Shown in pieces: positions 16,597 to 25,955 of a stretch of 64,000 nt of DNA. Made by a program: the position numbers and the translations under genes. The DNA comes from PGYR01 sp046290495. Lineage in GTDB: Bacteria; Bacteroidota; Ignavibacteria; Kapaibacteriales; UBA2268. The DNA lies in assembly GCA_046290495.1 (NCBI GenBank), contig JBKAGT010000005.1:1604846-1668845 (forward strand), in the 5' to 3' direction. Below the pieces are notes generated by a model that was not told the origin of the DNA, did no database searches, and worked only from the letters and a program-made list of their open reading frames with translations. Within the stretch, counting starts at the first letter, position 1. Every line of letters begins with the position of its first letter.

Positions 16597-17358
16597 ATGA
16601 ATCCGAATGGCGATGTAAACATACAAATTGAAAGCAACATAGCTACAATAGAATTTTATCACCCATCGAGCAACGCGCTACCTGGTAACGTACTTAGAAA
16701 ATTGGCAGAAACGATAGACGAAACTGGTAAAAATGATGATGTAAGAGTGATTGTGCTAAAATCTGGTGGCGATAGAGCATTCTGTGCAGGTGCATCATTC
16801 GATGAGCTAATTGCGATTACAGATTACCCAACAGGTAAAAATTTCTTTATGGGATTCGCCTTAGTAATAAACGCTATTCGCAAATGTCCTAAATTCGTGA
16901 TTGCAAGAGTACAAGGCAAGGCCGTAGGTGGTGGTGTAGGTGTACTTTCTGCTGCAGACTATACATTGGCTACCAAATACTCATCCGTCAAACTGAGTGA
17001 GTTAGCTTTGGGAATCGGACCATTTGTTGTAGGCCCAGCTGTGGAGCGTAAGGTTGGCAAGTCGGCTTTCTCACAGATGTCAATAGACTATGATTGGTAC
17101 GATGCTGAGTGGGCAAAAAACAGAGGATTCTATGCTGAAGTTTACGAAGATATTGATGCGTTAGACAAAGCAGTTGCAGAATTCGCAACAAAGATGGCAA
17201 GCAACAGCCCTGAAGCTATGGCTGAGCTGAAGAAAGTTACTTGGTCTGGTACTGAAGATTGGGATAAGCTGCTGGAAAGTAGAGCAGAGATAAGTGGAAG
17301 ATTAGTGCTATCTGATTTCACAAAAAATTATATCAAACAATTTAAAGAAAAGAAATAA
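16597..17358 (+). CDS. enoyl-CoA hydratase/isomerase family protein
   Basis: 253 residues, crotonase fold. Visible: GGDRAFCAGASFDEL (oxyanion-hole segment), the second signature VQGKAVGGGVGVLSAADYTLA, and the block VKLSELALGIGPFVVGPAVERKVG, with Glu where many hydratases keep a catalytic acid. The C-terminus is a helical tail. Such enzymes add water to or isomerise enoyl-CoA in fatty- or amino-acid degradation; the closest visible resemblance is to methylglutaconyl-CoA hydratase-like proteins of Bacteroidota, but the substrate cannot be read from sequence. First gene of an operon with the exonuclease and mnmA. Confidence 0.9.
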   Translation: MNPNGDVNIQIESNIATIEFYHPSSNALPGNVLRKLAETIDETGKNDDVRVIVLKSGGDRAFCAGASFDELIAITDYPTGKNFFMGFALVINAIRKCPKFVIARVQGKAVGGGVGVLSAADYTLATKYSSVKLSELALGIGPFVVGPAVERKVGKSAFSQMSIDYDWYDAEWAKNRGFYAEVYEDIDALDKAVAEFATKMASNSPEAMAELKKVTWSGTEDWDKLLESRAEISGRLVLSDFTKNYIKQFKEKK

Positions 17359-18020
17359 TGTACCTCTTTTTTGATACAGAGACCAGCGGGTTACCCAAAA
17401 ACTATGACGCCCCAATTTCCGATTTGGACAATTGGCCATACATAGTTCAAATAGCTTGGTTAGAGCAAGATAAATATGGCAATGATATCTCTACAGGTAA
17501 CTATTATGTTACACCAGAAGGTTTTGACATCAGCCCTGATTCTGAGAAAATACACAGAATTAGCAAAGAAAAAGCAACCGATTTGGGATACCCAATAACT
17601 GATGTTCTGGAAGTATTCAATGCCATTATCAAAAAATCGAAGTATATAGTCGCGCACAATGTTGAGTTCGACTACAATGTGCTCAGTGCAGAGTTTGCTC
17701 GCCACTATATGAAAAGCGATATCGCGGAAAAGAAGAAAATATGTACAATGCAGGAAACGATAGAATTCTGCAACTTACCAGGTAGCAATGGACTGAAATA
17801 CCCACGACTATCAGAATTATACTACAAGCTATTCGCCAAAAACTTTGACAATGCGCACGATGCAAAAGCTGATATAGATGCTACTGCAGAGGCGTTTTGG
17901 GCGCTGAAGCAACGCGGTGTGATAGACGAATACAACCTAAGAACTCAGCAAGAAATAGGCGTTAAGAAAAAGCAAGAAGAGGAATCAAACGATGATGATT
18001 CGAGTATGTCGTTGTTTTAG
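17358..18020 (+). CDS. DEDDh 3'-5' exonuclease (DnaQ-like)
   Basis: 220 residues. Exo I FFDTETSGLP (catalytic D6, E8), Exo II in AHNVEFDYNVLSAEF, and Exo III with the His-x4-Asp pattern in NAHDAKADIDATAEAF define the RNase T/DnaQ superfamily of metal-dependent exonucleases. The C-terminus is a charged tail (KKKQEEESNDDDSS). There is no polymerase domain, so it may be a proofreading subunit or an independent DNA/RNA exonuclease. The ATG overlaps the stop of the hydratase gene by one base (TAATG), implying translational coupling. Confidence 0.88.
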   Translation: MYLFFDTETSGLPKNYDAPISDLDNWPYIVQIAWLEQDKYGNDISTGNYYVTPEGFDISPDSEKIHRISKEKATDLGYPITDVLEVFNAIIKKSKYIVAHNVEFDYNVLSAEFARHYMKSDIAEKKKICTMQETIEFCNLPGSNGLKYPRLSELYYKLFAKNFDNAHDAKADIDATAEAFWALKQRGVIDEYNLRTQQEIGVKKKQEEESNDDDSSMSLF

Positions 18021-18029
18021 GGTGTATTT

Positions 18030-19202
18030 ATGGCAAAAATAGCAATCGGATTATCAGGTGGAGTTGACTCTGCCGTAGCAGCACACATACTCAAAGAGCA
18101 AGGGCACGAGGTCATTGCTCTGTTCATGCAAAATTGGGATGACCCAACAGGAACACTCCGCGGTGACTGTGAGTGGGAAGAAGACTTCGAAATCGCACAA
18201 CTGGTTGCGCGTCATTTGGATATTCCTATTCACCACATTAACCTAAGCAGTGAGTACAAATCACGTGTAGCAGACTATATGTTTGCCGAATACGAAGCTG
18301 GTCGCACTCCCAACCCCGATGTGCTTTGCAATCGTGAGATAAAGTGGGATGTATTTCTCAAGGCTGCACTCGAATACGATGTAGATTTGGTAGCAACGGG
18401 TCACTACTGCCAGAAAGATGAGTTAGATGGCGAATACCGCTTGCTCATGGGTAAAGATAGCAATAAAGACCAAAGCTATTTCCTATGCCAGCTTGACCAA
18501 GAAATGCTCCGCTATGCTCACTTCCCAATTGGTGGACTTTCGAAGCCAGAGGTAAGAGAGATAGCTAAATCCCTCAAATTGCCGAACTATGATAAAAAGG
18601 ATTCTCAAGGACTCTGCTTTATCGGTAAGATTGACTTGCCTACATTTCTGAAGCAGAAGTTAGAACCCAAGAAGGGAGACGTAATAGAGATTCCAGATAA
18701 AGAGCACAATTGGAATATTGGTAGTGACTTGTTAGACCAATGTATACTCGATGATATCTGCTACCCTGCTCCTATGTGGGCAAGCGATGGACATAAACTA
18801 GGCCAACATGACGGAGCACATTTCTTTACTGTAGGACAAAGAAGAGGACTTGCCATAGGTGGAACTAAGTTGCCTCTATTCGTAATTGGTACAGATGTAA
18901 AGAACAATATAATCTACACTGGTCAAGGCGAAAACCATTATGCACTCAATCGTCCAGGCATACATATCAAAGCTGATGAAGTTCACTGGGTTCGTCCATC
19001 GCAAGAGATGGAAATAGACGAAATCCGCGAGTATGATGTAAAAATCCGATATCGCCAGCCAAACCAAAAGGCGAAGTTGATTCGCAAAGAGAATGGTATG
19101 TATATTGTCTTCGATGAGTTGCAAAAAGGAGTCGCAGCAGGGCAATTCGCAGTTTGGTACGATGGCGAGGAGCTAGTTGGCTCAGGCGTTATATTTGCAT
19201 AA
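18030..19202 (+). CDS. mnmA: MnmA, tRNA 2-thiouridylase
   Basis: 390 residues. ATP-dependent sulfur transfer to the wobble uridine-34 of tRNA Lys, Glu and Gln. PP-loop GLSGGVDSAVAA (residues 7-18), the nucleophilic Cys in NPDVLCNREIKW (Cys100), the second Cys in SQGLCFIGK (Cys196), TGHYC, and the C-terminal beta-barrel with HFFTVGQRRGLAIGG and a GQFAVWY end. An insertion (about 225-255, DLLDQCILDDICYPAPMW) is longer than in E. coli MnmA. Nine bp behind the exonuclease gene; terminator follows. Confidence 0.96.
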   Translation: MAKIAIGLSGGVDSAVAAHILKEQGHEVIALFMQNWDDPTGTLRGDCEWEEDFEIAQLVARHLDIPIHHINLSSEYKSRVADYMFAEYEAGRTPNPDVLCNREIKWDVFLKAALEYDVDLVATGHYCQKDELDGEYRLLMGKDSNKDQSYFLCQLDQEMLRYAHFPIGGLSKPEVREIAKSLKLPNYDKKDSQGLCFIGKIDLPTFLKQKLEPKKGDVIEIPDKEHNWNIGSDLLDQCILDDICYPAPMWASDGHKLGQHDGAHFFTVGQRRGLAIGGTKLPLFVIGTDVKNNIIYTGQGENHYALNRPGIHIKADEVHWVRPSQEMEIDEIREYDVKIRYRQPNQKAKLIRKENGMYIVFDELQKGVAAGQFAVWYDGEELVGSGVIFA

Positions 19203-19254
19203 TTACACCACTCTTTCATTCTAATTTTTATTATGCTTAAGTTTGTAAGTAATC

Positions 19255-19278
19255 AATCCCACCAGTTGGGATTTTTTT
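19255..19278 (+). terminator. terminator of the hydratase-exonuclease-mnmA operon
   Basis: AATCCCA (19255-19261) pairs with TGGGATT (19267-19273) over a five-base loop, followed by a T-run. It lies 52 bp after the mnmA stop. Confidence 0.85.
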
Positions 19279-19302
19279 ATTTAATCACAGCAGAGTAAAT
19301 TA

Positions 19303-19899
19303 ATGGACGGACTTTCAGCTTCAATATGGTCATCGGCAGTAGTGCTATTTTTCCTAATGGATCCTTTGGGGAACGTGCCTGTGGTTCTATCTGTACTCAA
19401 AGATATAGACCCCAAAAGACAGAGAGTAATAATAGCTAGGGAGCTATTGATAGCATTGGTAATATTACTAATCTTCCTATTCTTAGGCAAACCGATGCTC
19501 AACTTCCTTCATCTGCAGCAAGAAGCCGTTACAATCTCTGGTGGAATTATACTACTCATAATAGGGCTAAGAATGATATTCCCATCTCCTGAAGGTATAG
19601 TAGGGCAACAGCCCGATGGAGAACCATTCATAGTGCCGCTGGCTATACCACTAATCGCTGGACCATCTGTACTAGCTATGCTAATACTAATGACACAGAG
19701 TGGCCCAAACAAAATGACTGATTGGCTTTTTGCCTTACTCATAGCTTGGGTGCTAACAGCCATTATTCTACTCTCAGCGCCATTACTACTCAAACTACTT
19801 CGCCGCCGTGGACTAACGGCACTAGAAAGACTAATGGGTATGATATTAGTAATGATATCAGTACAGATGCTAATAAATGGTCTGAAGTTATTGTATTAA
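19303..19899 (+). CDS. MarC-family integral membrane protein
   Basis: 198 residues, six hydrophobic helices. Family hallmarks: FFLMDPLGNVPVVLSVLKD at the start, the central GGIILLIIGLRMIFPSPEG, the VPLAIPLIAGPSVLAMLILM block, and the end RLMGMILVMISVQMLINGL. MarC/YhgN-type proteins are inner-membrane proteins of uncertain transport role. Own transcription unit after the mnmA terminator. Confidence 0.9.
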   Translation: MDGLSASIWSSAVVLFFLMDPLGNVPVVLSVLKDIDPKRQRVIIARELLIALVILLIFLFLGKPMLNFLHLQQEAVTISGGIILLIIGLRMIFPSPEGIVGQQPDGEPFIVPLAIPLIAGPSVLAMLILMTQSGPNKMTDWLFALLIAWVLTAIILLSAPLLLKLLRRRGLTALERLMGMILVMISVQMLINGLKLLY

Positions 19900-20007
19900 A
19901 AAACTCGATTTGGGTTTTTAGGTTTGTAAAGTTACTTTCTAGTCAACAAAAAAACTATTCAGAAGTATAATTGTTTCTTTTAATGGTCTCCTTTAGTTGG
20001 CACACCA

Positions 20008-20706
20008 TTATTCTATTTTAAATTTTGCATTGATTTCAAATCTCAATTTGATTTTTTTACCATTTTCGGTATTAGGATTATCACTTGAGTTCATAATTGT
20101 ATTACTTGTAGTAATTGAAGGTCCCCAATAATAATTATTTGAACTTAGTTCCGTAATTGAAATTATATCTCCAAGTTTTCTATCAATAGTTTCTAAAAGA
20201 TATTTAGCCTTTTCTTTCGCCGCAATTAGAGCTTGCTTTTTTACTTCTTTACGCAATGTAACTAGATTTTTATTTTTCAACTCTCCTATTCGCATATATG
20301 CGATCCCTCTTCTGTCAAGAATATTGAGAATCTTGTTCATTTGCTTAAAGTCAGATAATGAAATTTCAAGCTTTTTACTTATTAAAAATCCTTCAACTGT
20401 GGATCTCCAATAATTGCCAACCTCTGTTGTTCTGATGCTTTCTGATTTAATTCCTAAATCATTTAAATCTTTGAAAATCTGCTCTTCTATTTCATTAATA
20501 TTTACTTTATTTTTATAATGTTTAAAATCTTTTTCTTCATCAAATTCATCTTCCAAATATTCTTTTATTCCAATAATAAAAATGAATTCATCTGGTTCAA
20601 TCAATATCTCAGCACTCCCTGTTACTTCGATGAATTTTGACTCTTGAGCTGTAATATTAGACCCGATTAAGATTAAACAAAGATATAAAAGTAACTTAAT
20701 TTTCAT
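20008..20706 (-). CDS. SIMPL-domain (DUF541) periplasmic protein
   Basis: 232 residues from the ATG at 20706 (MKIKLLLYLCLILIGSNITA, a signal peptide cleaved near AQE); an in-frame ATG at 20772 would put 22 unlikely residues ahead of it. The SIMPL/OOP domain begins EVTGSAEILIEPDEFIFIIG and continues with the alternating helix/strand pattern (KKQALIAAKEKAKYLLETI, KLGDIISITE). Proteins of this family are periplasmic or surface and poorly understood. It lies after the fibre gene on the same strand. Confidence 0.85.
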   Translation of the reverse strand: MKIKLLLYLCLILIGSNITAQESKFIEVTGSAEILIEPDEFIFIIGIKEYLEDEFDEEKDFKHYKNKVNINEIEEQIFKDLNDLGIKSESIRTTEVGNYWRSTVEGFLISKKLEISLSDFKQMNKILNILDRRGIAYMRIGELKNKNLVTLRKEVKKQALIAAKEKAKYLLETIDRKLGDIISITELSSNNYYWGPSITTSNTIMNSSDNPNTENGKKIKLRFEINAKFKIE

Positions 20707-20815
20707 TTGATTTTTGTATTGATTGTAAACTAACTTCAAAATAACAAAAAGAATACTAACTAAAAAGCCCAACTAGAACTAGCCAGGCTTGGTAAAAGAT
20801 TAATTGATTCTTTTA

Positions 20816-23800
20816 TTATTCAACTTTTGTAATAATAAATACTGAGTTTTCACCAACTATGAAATCATCTGTACTAACACCATCTCTCCTAGTTTGAAAT
20901 TGGAACCCTGTTCCACTATTGTCTGTTTTAAAAACTCCATCAATGTCAACTGCCAGATTATTTGAAAACACGTCAAAACTATCATCATATTCATTGTCAT
21001 AAATCATTGTTTTAGATCCATTATGGTCTGTAAAAGATAAGAAAATTAACCCTGAAGTCGGAAGACCCACGAATTGAAAATTGGCCTCAGCATTACTTGA
21101 GACTCTACGTAATAACACGAAGCCTTTTATTCTGTAGGTACTATTGGCATCTAAAGATGTAGTGAAATCAGTTACAGTCGTATAAGTGTTTGAACTAATA
21201 GTCTGATCCGAAGACTTGGTTAATACCGTCACTTCTGGCAGGCCGCTACCACCACCTCCTCCACCAGTGATTATTTTACCATCATTATCTACTTGTATAT
21301 TTTGTGTGCCACCACCAGCTAAGTCCATTAGTGTAACACCTCTCATTTGAGTTTCAGTTATGCTTCCATTGCCTATCACAACTTGGTTGTCAGCAGTAGT
21401 GTGTGTGCCTTCTCCGATTGCAATAGAATTAGTAGCGGTAGCTAATTGTGGCGTAGCAGTTGAGCCAGCATTCCTTCCTAGAAAAACATTTTCTGTTCCA
21501 GTAGTAATTGCTTGACCTGCCCTAAAACCAACAGCTGTGTTATTACTCCCGGTAGAACCTTGTAGAGCAGTACCACCTATAGCAATATTTTGTTCGCCTG
21601 TTTGGTTTGAAAATAAAGCTGCTTGACCTACTGCTGTATTATTTTGTCCAGTAGTGGTACTATTCATAGCTATAGAACCTATTGCCGTGTTTTGACTTGC
21701 AGTAGTGTTTGAAGATAGTGCACTGGCACCGATTGCTGTGTTTGCACCTCCTGAAGTATTTGCTAATAGAGCATTGTTTCCAAAAGCTGAGTTATCTGAG
21801 CCCGTATTATTCATTAACGCTTGGAATCCATTAGCAGTATTACTACTCCCGGTTATATTATCTCTTAGTGCACGTGAACCTGTAGCTGTATTTCTTGTAC
21901 CTGTTGTATTATCTTCTAATGCATTATTACCAATAGCAGTATTTTCACCCCCAGTAGTGTTACTACTCAAAGCACTCATGCCAGTCGCAGTATTATTAGT
22001 ACCTGTAGTGTTTTCACGTAAAGCAAACGCTCCCGTTGCAGTATTGTTACTAGCAGAAGTGTTATTAGATAAAGCTTGAACACCATTTGCAGTATTGTGA
22101 TTTCCAGATGTATTATCAAATAACGCAAATCTTCCAGTCGCTGTATTCTTATCACCACCGATATTTTTATTCAGAGCATTTTGTCCAATTGCAGTATTGT
22201 CTTCTCCATCTATATTATTTGTCATAGATCCAGAGCCAATTGCTGTATTATATCTAGCAGTTGTATTACTGTTTAATGAATTATATCCAATTGCTGTGTT
22301 AGATGTTCCACTTGTATTATTTTCTAATGCATTATTACCAATAGCAGTATTAAAAACTACATTACCACCACCTTGACCGATTGTTAGTCCGTCTATAACT
22401 GCGTGCTGAGGTACATTAAGTACACCTTGTAGGTTAGTTTCTGTAATAGAACTGTTACCAATTACCACTTGATTATCAGCATTAGTAAATGTATTAGCAC
22501 CTATTGCAATTGAGTTTTGTGCATCTACTTTTTGTGAGCCACTTTCACCCGCTCTATTTCCTAAGAATACATTGTTGCTCCCAGATGTTACAGTATAACC
22601 TGATCTAACACCAAGAGAAAGATTATAACTACCTGTTGCATTATTCCTCAATGCTTCATCTCCAGCTGCAGTGTTAAAACTACCAGTAGAGTTAATGAAT
22701 AATGAACCCCTTCCTATTGCTGTGTTGTTATTACCTGCCGTATTATTAAATAAAGACCCCTCACCATTAGCAGTATTATAATTTCCTGTGTTGTTATTAT
22801 ATAGTGAATTTATTCCATTGGCAGTGTTATTATTTCCTGTTGTGTTAAATAGTAAAGCATTCTTACCAGTTGCAGTGTTGTTATTTCCTGTTGTGTTTGC
22901 TATCAAGGCATTGGTACCAACAGCAGTGTTGTCTGTACCACTTGTATTAAATCTCAAAGAGCTAGTCCCAAATGCAGTGTTATTATTTGCATTATTTACA
23001 CTCAAGCTCAAATATCCTACAGCTGTGTTACTAGTTCCTGATGTATTAGTTATCAATGCATCTACACCAACTGCTGTGTTTTGAGAGCCAGATGTGTTAT
23101 TTCTCAAAGAACTAGTACCAATTGCTGTGTTATTATCACCGCTTGTATTAGCACTCATGCTCAGATAACCTACTGCTGTATTGCTGGCACCTGAAGATGT
23201 TCCATTGAAAGCAGTATTCCCAAAAGCTGTATTGTTACCTGCAATCACTTGACTAACTCGTTTATTAAAAGTAAAAACATCATCTGTCGATTCGAACACA
23301 TCCTCACCCGCTACAGTCATAGTTGCTGTGTTTGTAGCATCGTCATAGCTAAAGGATAGCTCATCACCTGCCATTCCTAGTGGTGGTCCTATGTGTACTG
23401 TATTGCCTTCTACAAATAACTCACTCCATCTATTGCCATCTGTACCAAGTGAAGCTCCCGTTTGTGTTGGGTTGAAATTACCATCATTATCAAATACACT
23501 GGCTTGTGCTTGTGCTAATATTAGGGCATCTAATCTATACTGTGCATACAGACTACCATTCACATATATATCCAAAGTATGATATGTTGTTATATCACTA
23601 GCACTATAGTCTGACCAAGTTGTACCCGAACCAGCGTGGTCTTGTACATTTACTAATATTATTCCTGAGCCACTAGGTGTGATTCCACTAGTTAAATTTT
23701 CCCCAACAAATAGGGAAGAGCTAGTATTGTCTGCCATTTGTACCCTTACACTAGTTGGCGTACCAGCCGTGTAAACGAATGCCACTTTCATTGGCTCCAA

Positions 23801-23860
23801 CGATACCCCTGTAGAGATTGCTATTAGTGCCGTTACGGCTATTAGTAAAATCTTTTTCAT
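20816..23860 (-). CDS. large repetitive fibre-like secreted protein (NTAxG repeats)
   Basis: 1014 residues. A signal peptide (1-20) is followed by an N-terminal domain (about 21-205) ending in HIGPPLGMAGDELSFSYDD-like beta segments. Two arrays of 17-residue repeats follow, consensus NTAxGxxALxxNTTGxx (about 210-435 and 504-795). Each array closes with the same cap: NVFLGxxAG, NSIAIGxxTxT, ADNQVVIGNxSITET. After a Gly-rich hinge (GGGGGGSG, about 866-873) comes a C-terminal beta domain of about 140 residues. Repeats of this kind form beta-rolls like the YadA head and occur in tail-fibre-like proteins. Unlike many such proteins there is no S74 chaperone peptidase and no T9SS tail, so anchoring is unclear. 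Trimeric adhesin or filament is the best guess. Confidence 0.8.
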   Translation of the reverse strand: MKKILLIAVTALIAISTGVSLEPMKVAFVYTAGTPTSVRVQMADNTSSSLFVGENLTSGITPSGSGIILVNVQDHAGSGTTWSDYSASDITTYHTLDIYVNGSLYAQYRLDALILAQAQASVFDNDGNFNPTQTGASLGTDGNRWSELFVEGNTVHIGPPLGMAGDELSFSYDDATNTATMTVAGEDVFESTDDVFTFNKRVSQVIAGNNTAFGNTAFNGTSSGASNTAVGYLSMSANTSGDNNTAIGTSSLRNNTSGSQNTAVGVDALITNTSGTSNTAVGYLSLSVNNANNNTAFGTSSLRFNTSGTDNTAVGTNALIANTTGNNNTATGKNALLFNTTGNNNTANGINSLYNNNTGNYNTANGEGSLFNNTAGNNNTAIGRGSLFINSTGSFNTAAGDEALRNNATGSYNLSLGVRSGYTVTSGSNNVFLGNRAGESGSQKVDAQNSIAIGANTFTNADNQVVIGNSSITETNLQGVLNVPQHAVIDGLTIGQGGGNVVFNTAIGNNALENNTSGTSNTAIGYNSLNSNTTARYNTAIGSGSMTNNIDGEDNTAIGQNALNKNIGGDKNTATGRFALFDNTSGNHNTANGVQALSNNTSASNNTATGAFALRENTTGTNNTATGMSALSSNTTGGENTAIGNNALEDNTTGTRNTATGSRALRDNITGSSNTANGFQALMNNTGSDNSAFGNNALLANTSGGANTAIGASALSSNTTASQNTAIGSIAMNSTTTGQNNTAVGQAALFSNQTGEQNIAIGGTALQGSTGSNNTAVGFRAGQAITTGTENVFLGRNAGSTATPQLATATNSIAIGEGTHTTADNQVVIGNGSITETQMRGVTLMDLAGGGTQNIQVDNDGKIITGGGGGGSGLPEVTVLTKSSDQTISSNTYTTVTDFTTSLDANSTYRIKGFVLLRRVSSNAEANFQFVGLPTSGLIFLSFTDHNGSKTMIYDNEYDDSFDVFSNNLAVDIDGVFKTDNSGTGFQFQTRRDGVSTDDFIVGENSVFIITKVE
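21476..22351 (-). repeat. second NTAxG repeat array (about 17 units of 51 bp)
   Basis: Codes for residues 504-795 of the fibre-like protein. Unit length is 17 codons with two shortened units (TGSD and TGS variants). The repeats keep the protein motif while the DNA has diverged, so the array is old and under selection rather than freshly expanded. Confidence 0.85.
22556..23233 (-). repeat. first NTAxG repeat array (about 13 units of 51 bp)
   Basis: Codes for residues 210-435. Units run NTAxG...NTSG/NTTG with one 16-codon unit, and the last is NLSLG before the NVFLG cap. Alternating sub-patterns (YLSMSA / TSSLRN / YLSLSV / TSSLRF) point to an ancient doubling of a multi-unit block. Confidence 0.85.
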
Positions 23861-24026
23861 AAATCCTCTTAAATGATTTTAAATATTATATGCAATATAA
23901 TTAAATTCCTTCTTTACTCAAACAATGGACTATATGTAACTGTCTGCTAATCAGTTGTTTTTATTGAATAGTCGTACCTATTTATTAGCTTTATAGAATT
24001 ATAAAAAACTAAATTGATAAATAACA

Positions 24027-25292
24027 ATGATGAATAAATCACCAGAAGAAGCCGTAAAGCACATAAAAAGTAATGATAACGTATTCATTCATTCGGCGAC
24101 AGCAGTTCCTACTCTATTAGTCAATGCTATGAGCGAAAGGCATGCTGAGCTAAAGAATGTTAGTATATATCAGATACACACTGAAGGCCCTGCTCCCTAT
24201 TGCAACCAAGGTATGGAGGACTCCTTCAATGTTAAAGCTTTGTTTGTTGGGTCTAATACTCGCGAGTCCATCCGTAGAGGGAAAAATAGCTATATACCTA
24301 TCTTTCTGAGCGAGGCACCAAAGCTCTTCAGGAAGGGAACAATTCCAATAGATGTAGCTTTAATTTCTGTTTCACCACCTGATAGACACGGCTATTGTTC
24401 GCTAGGTACTTCAGTCGATATTTCTTTGGCTGCTGTTGAGTCTGCGAAGTTTGTAATAGCACAAGTCAACGATAGAATGCCAAGAACTCATGGAGATGGA
24501 ATTATTCATGTAAATGACATCGACATACAAGTAGATGGAAATAAGGAATTATATCAAATACACTACTCAGAGTTGTCTGATGAAAATAAAGCCATAGGTA
24601 AGAATATAGCTGAACTGATTGAGGACGGTTCCACATTACAAATGGGTATAGGAGCTATCCCAAATGCAGTTCTATCCTTCTTGGGTAATCATAAAAATTT
24701 AGGAATACATTCCGAAATGTTTTCAGACGGAATTTTGCCATTGGTCGAAAAGGGAGTGATAAATGGTGTAAATAAAAAGAAGCACACAGGTAAGATTGTA
24801 TCTTCTTTTGTAGTAGGTTCAAAAAAGCTGTATGATTTTATAGATGACAACCCTGTGGTGCATATGTTGGATTCCGATTATGTCAATAGTCCAACCGTAA
24901 TACAGAGAAACCCCAAAGTAGTTGCTATCAACAGCGCGATAGAGATAGACCTTACAGGACAAGTTTGCGCTGATTCAATAGGTTCACAAATATATTCCGG
25001 CGTCGGTGGTCAAATGGACTTTATTCGTGGTGCATCACTTTCAGAAGGTGGTAAACCAATAATTGCTCTTAGTTCAATAACAAAAAAAGGAGAGTCTAAG
25101 ATTGTCCCATTTTTGAAGAAGGGAGCAGGTGTAGTAACTACTAGAGCACACATGCATTATGTAGTAACAGAATATGGGGTAGCAAACCTATATGGAAAGA
25201 CAATAGACGAAAGAATAGAAGAGTTAATTAGAATCGCACACCCAATGCACAGAGAAGAATTAGAAAAATCTAAAAAATTGCTCCATTGTTAA
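24027..25292 (+). CDS. acetyl-CoA hydrolase/transferase family protein
   Basis: 421 residues, family I CoA-transferase of the Cat1/ACH1/4-hydroxybutyrate CoA-transferase type. Visible: VFIHSATAVPTLLVNAM near the start, ISVSPPDRHGYCSLGTSVD, LQMGIGAIPNAVLSFL, and HSEMFSDG containing the Glu expected to form the CoA thioester intermediate. The glycine-rich IGSQIYSGVGGQMDFIRGA, SKIVPFLKKGAGVVTTRA and VVTEYGVANLYGKT follow. It would move CoA between acyl-CoAs and acetate or other acids in the cytoplasm. Single gene unit, divergent from the fibre gene; the exact acid substrate is not readable. Confidence 0.92.
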   Translation: MMNKSPEEAVKHIKSNDNVFIHSATAVPTLLVNAMSERHAELKNVSIYQIHTEGPAPYCNQGMEDSFNVKALFVGSNTRESIRRGKNSYIPIFLSEAPKLFRKGTIPIDVALISVSPPDRHGYCSLGTSVDISLAAVESAKFVIAQVNDRMPRTHGDGIIHVNDIDIQVDGNKELYQIHYSELSDENKAIGKNIAELIEDGSTLQMGIGAIPNAVLSFLGNHKNLGIHSEMFSDGILPLVEKGVINGVNKKKHTGKIVSSFVVGSKKLYDFIDDNPVVHMLDSDYVNSPTVIQRNPKVVAINSAIEIDLTGQVCADSIGSQIYSGVGGQMDFIRGASLSEGGKPIIALSSITKKGESKIVPFLKKGAGVVTTRAHMHYVVTEYGVANLYGKTIDERIEELIRIAHPMHREELEKSKKLLHC

Positions 25293-25339
25293 TCTCTCAA
25301 ACTTTTTCTTTAAAAGTTTAATAATGAACTAATCACTAG

Positions 25340-25450
25340 TTATTCTGAAAAGGTCTTTTTCCTACCTTATGCAGACACTCTACGACTGTGGGAATCTATC
25401 TTGACTATGGCATACCATCAAAGAGGACTGAAAAGATTAAAAAATACAGC
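25340..25450. repeat. possible decayed dispersed repeat
   Basis: Within the 235-bp gap after the CoA-transferase gene, phrases such as TGTGGGAATCTATCTTGAC resemble the GTGTGGCAATCTATTTTGAG of the repeat near 4130. Too decayed to be sure. Nothing else is seen in this gap. Confidence 0.3.
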
Positions 25451-25527
25451 TCAGTTATTATAATTTTGATTATTTGTTTATATTCAACTATCTATAATCA
25501 TCAATTCTGAACTATATATGAGAAAAT

Positions 25528-25920
25528 CTATTCTTTTTGCTTTAGCTGCTTTTTACCTTCAAAGATAAGAAATATGAAACATACTATATTTGATAGTATG
25601 TAGGGAAACAATAATATCATAAAATCTATTAAAAAGTACGGTTCTTTTATATCATTGAAAATATTTGCACTATTTACATGATTAAAAAATAAAATAATTG
25701 AACTAAGTGAAATAAAAAATGAAATAAAATATTTTAAAATATCACTAGTTATCTTTGTGAGCTTGAGTAAGAAGGCAATGCAAGTCATAATCAAAAATGC
25801 CAGAAGATGCATAAGACCAATTATAAATATAAACCCCGAATACTTTCCGAATATATTTATAAATACTATAGATAAAATAAAGCATAGAATTGATGACACC
25901 CATATATACTTGTAAGTCAT
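25528..25920 (-). CDS. four-helix membrane protein, paralogue of 28190-28597
   Basis: 130 residues, four predicted helices (about 7-27, 30-55, 63-82, 98-122), start TYKYIWVSSILCFILSIVFI. The C-terminus is a short basic tail (EGKKQLKQKE). It shares most of its sequence with the product of 28190-28597. The DNA coding the last helix is identical over roughly 45 bp, so the duplication is recent or gene-converted. No family recognised; function unknown. Closes the minus-strand group of small genes. Confidence 0.65.
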   Translation of the reverse strand: MTYKYIWVSSILCFILSIVFINIFGKYSGFIFIIGLMHLLAFLIMTCIAFLLKLTKITSDILKYFISFFISLSSIILFFNHVNSANIFNDIKEPYFLIDFMILLFPYILSNIVCFIFLIFEGKKQLKQKE

Positions 25921-25955
25921 AGTTTTTTCATTTTCTATATTTTAAAACTTATTCA

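Noticed and set aside
21705..22079. Plus-strand open frames across the NTAxG arrays (also 22788-23084)
   Set aside because: They are the reverse complement of the repeat (periodic Val/Leu/Ala), created by biased repeat codons, with no start context.
22556..23233. CRISPR-like periodic repeats
   Set aside because: The 51-bp period is a protein-coding 17-codon repeat with diverged DNA and no spacers.
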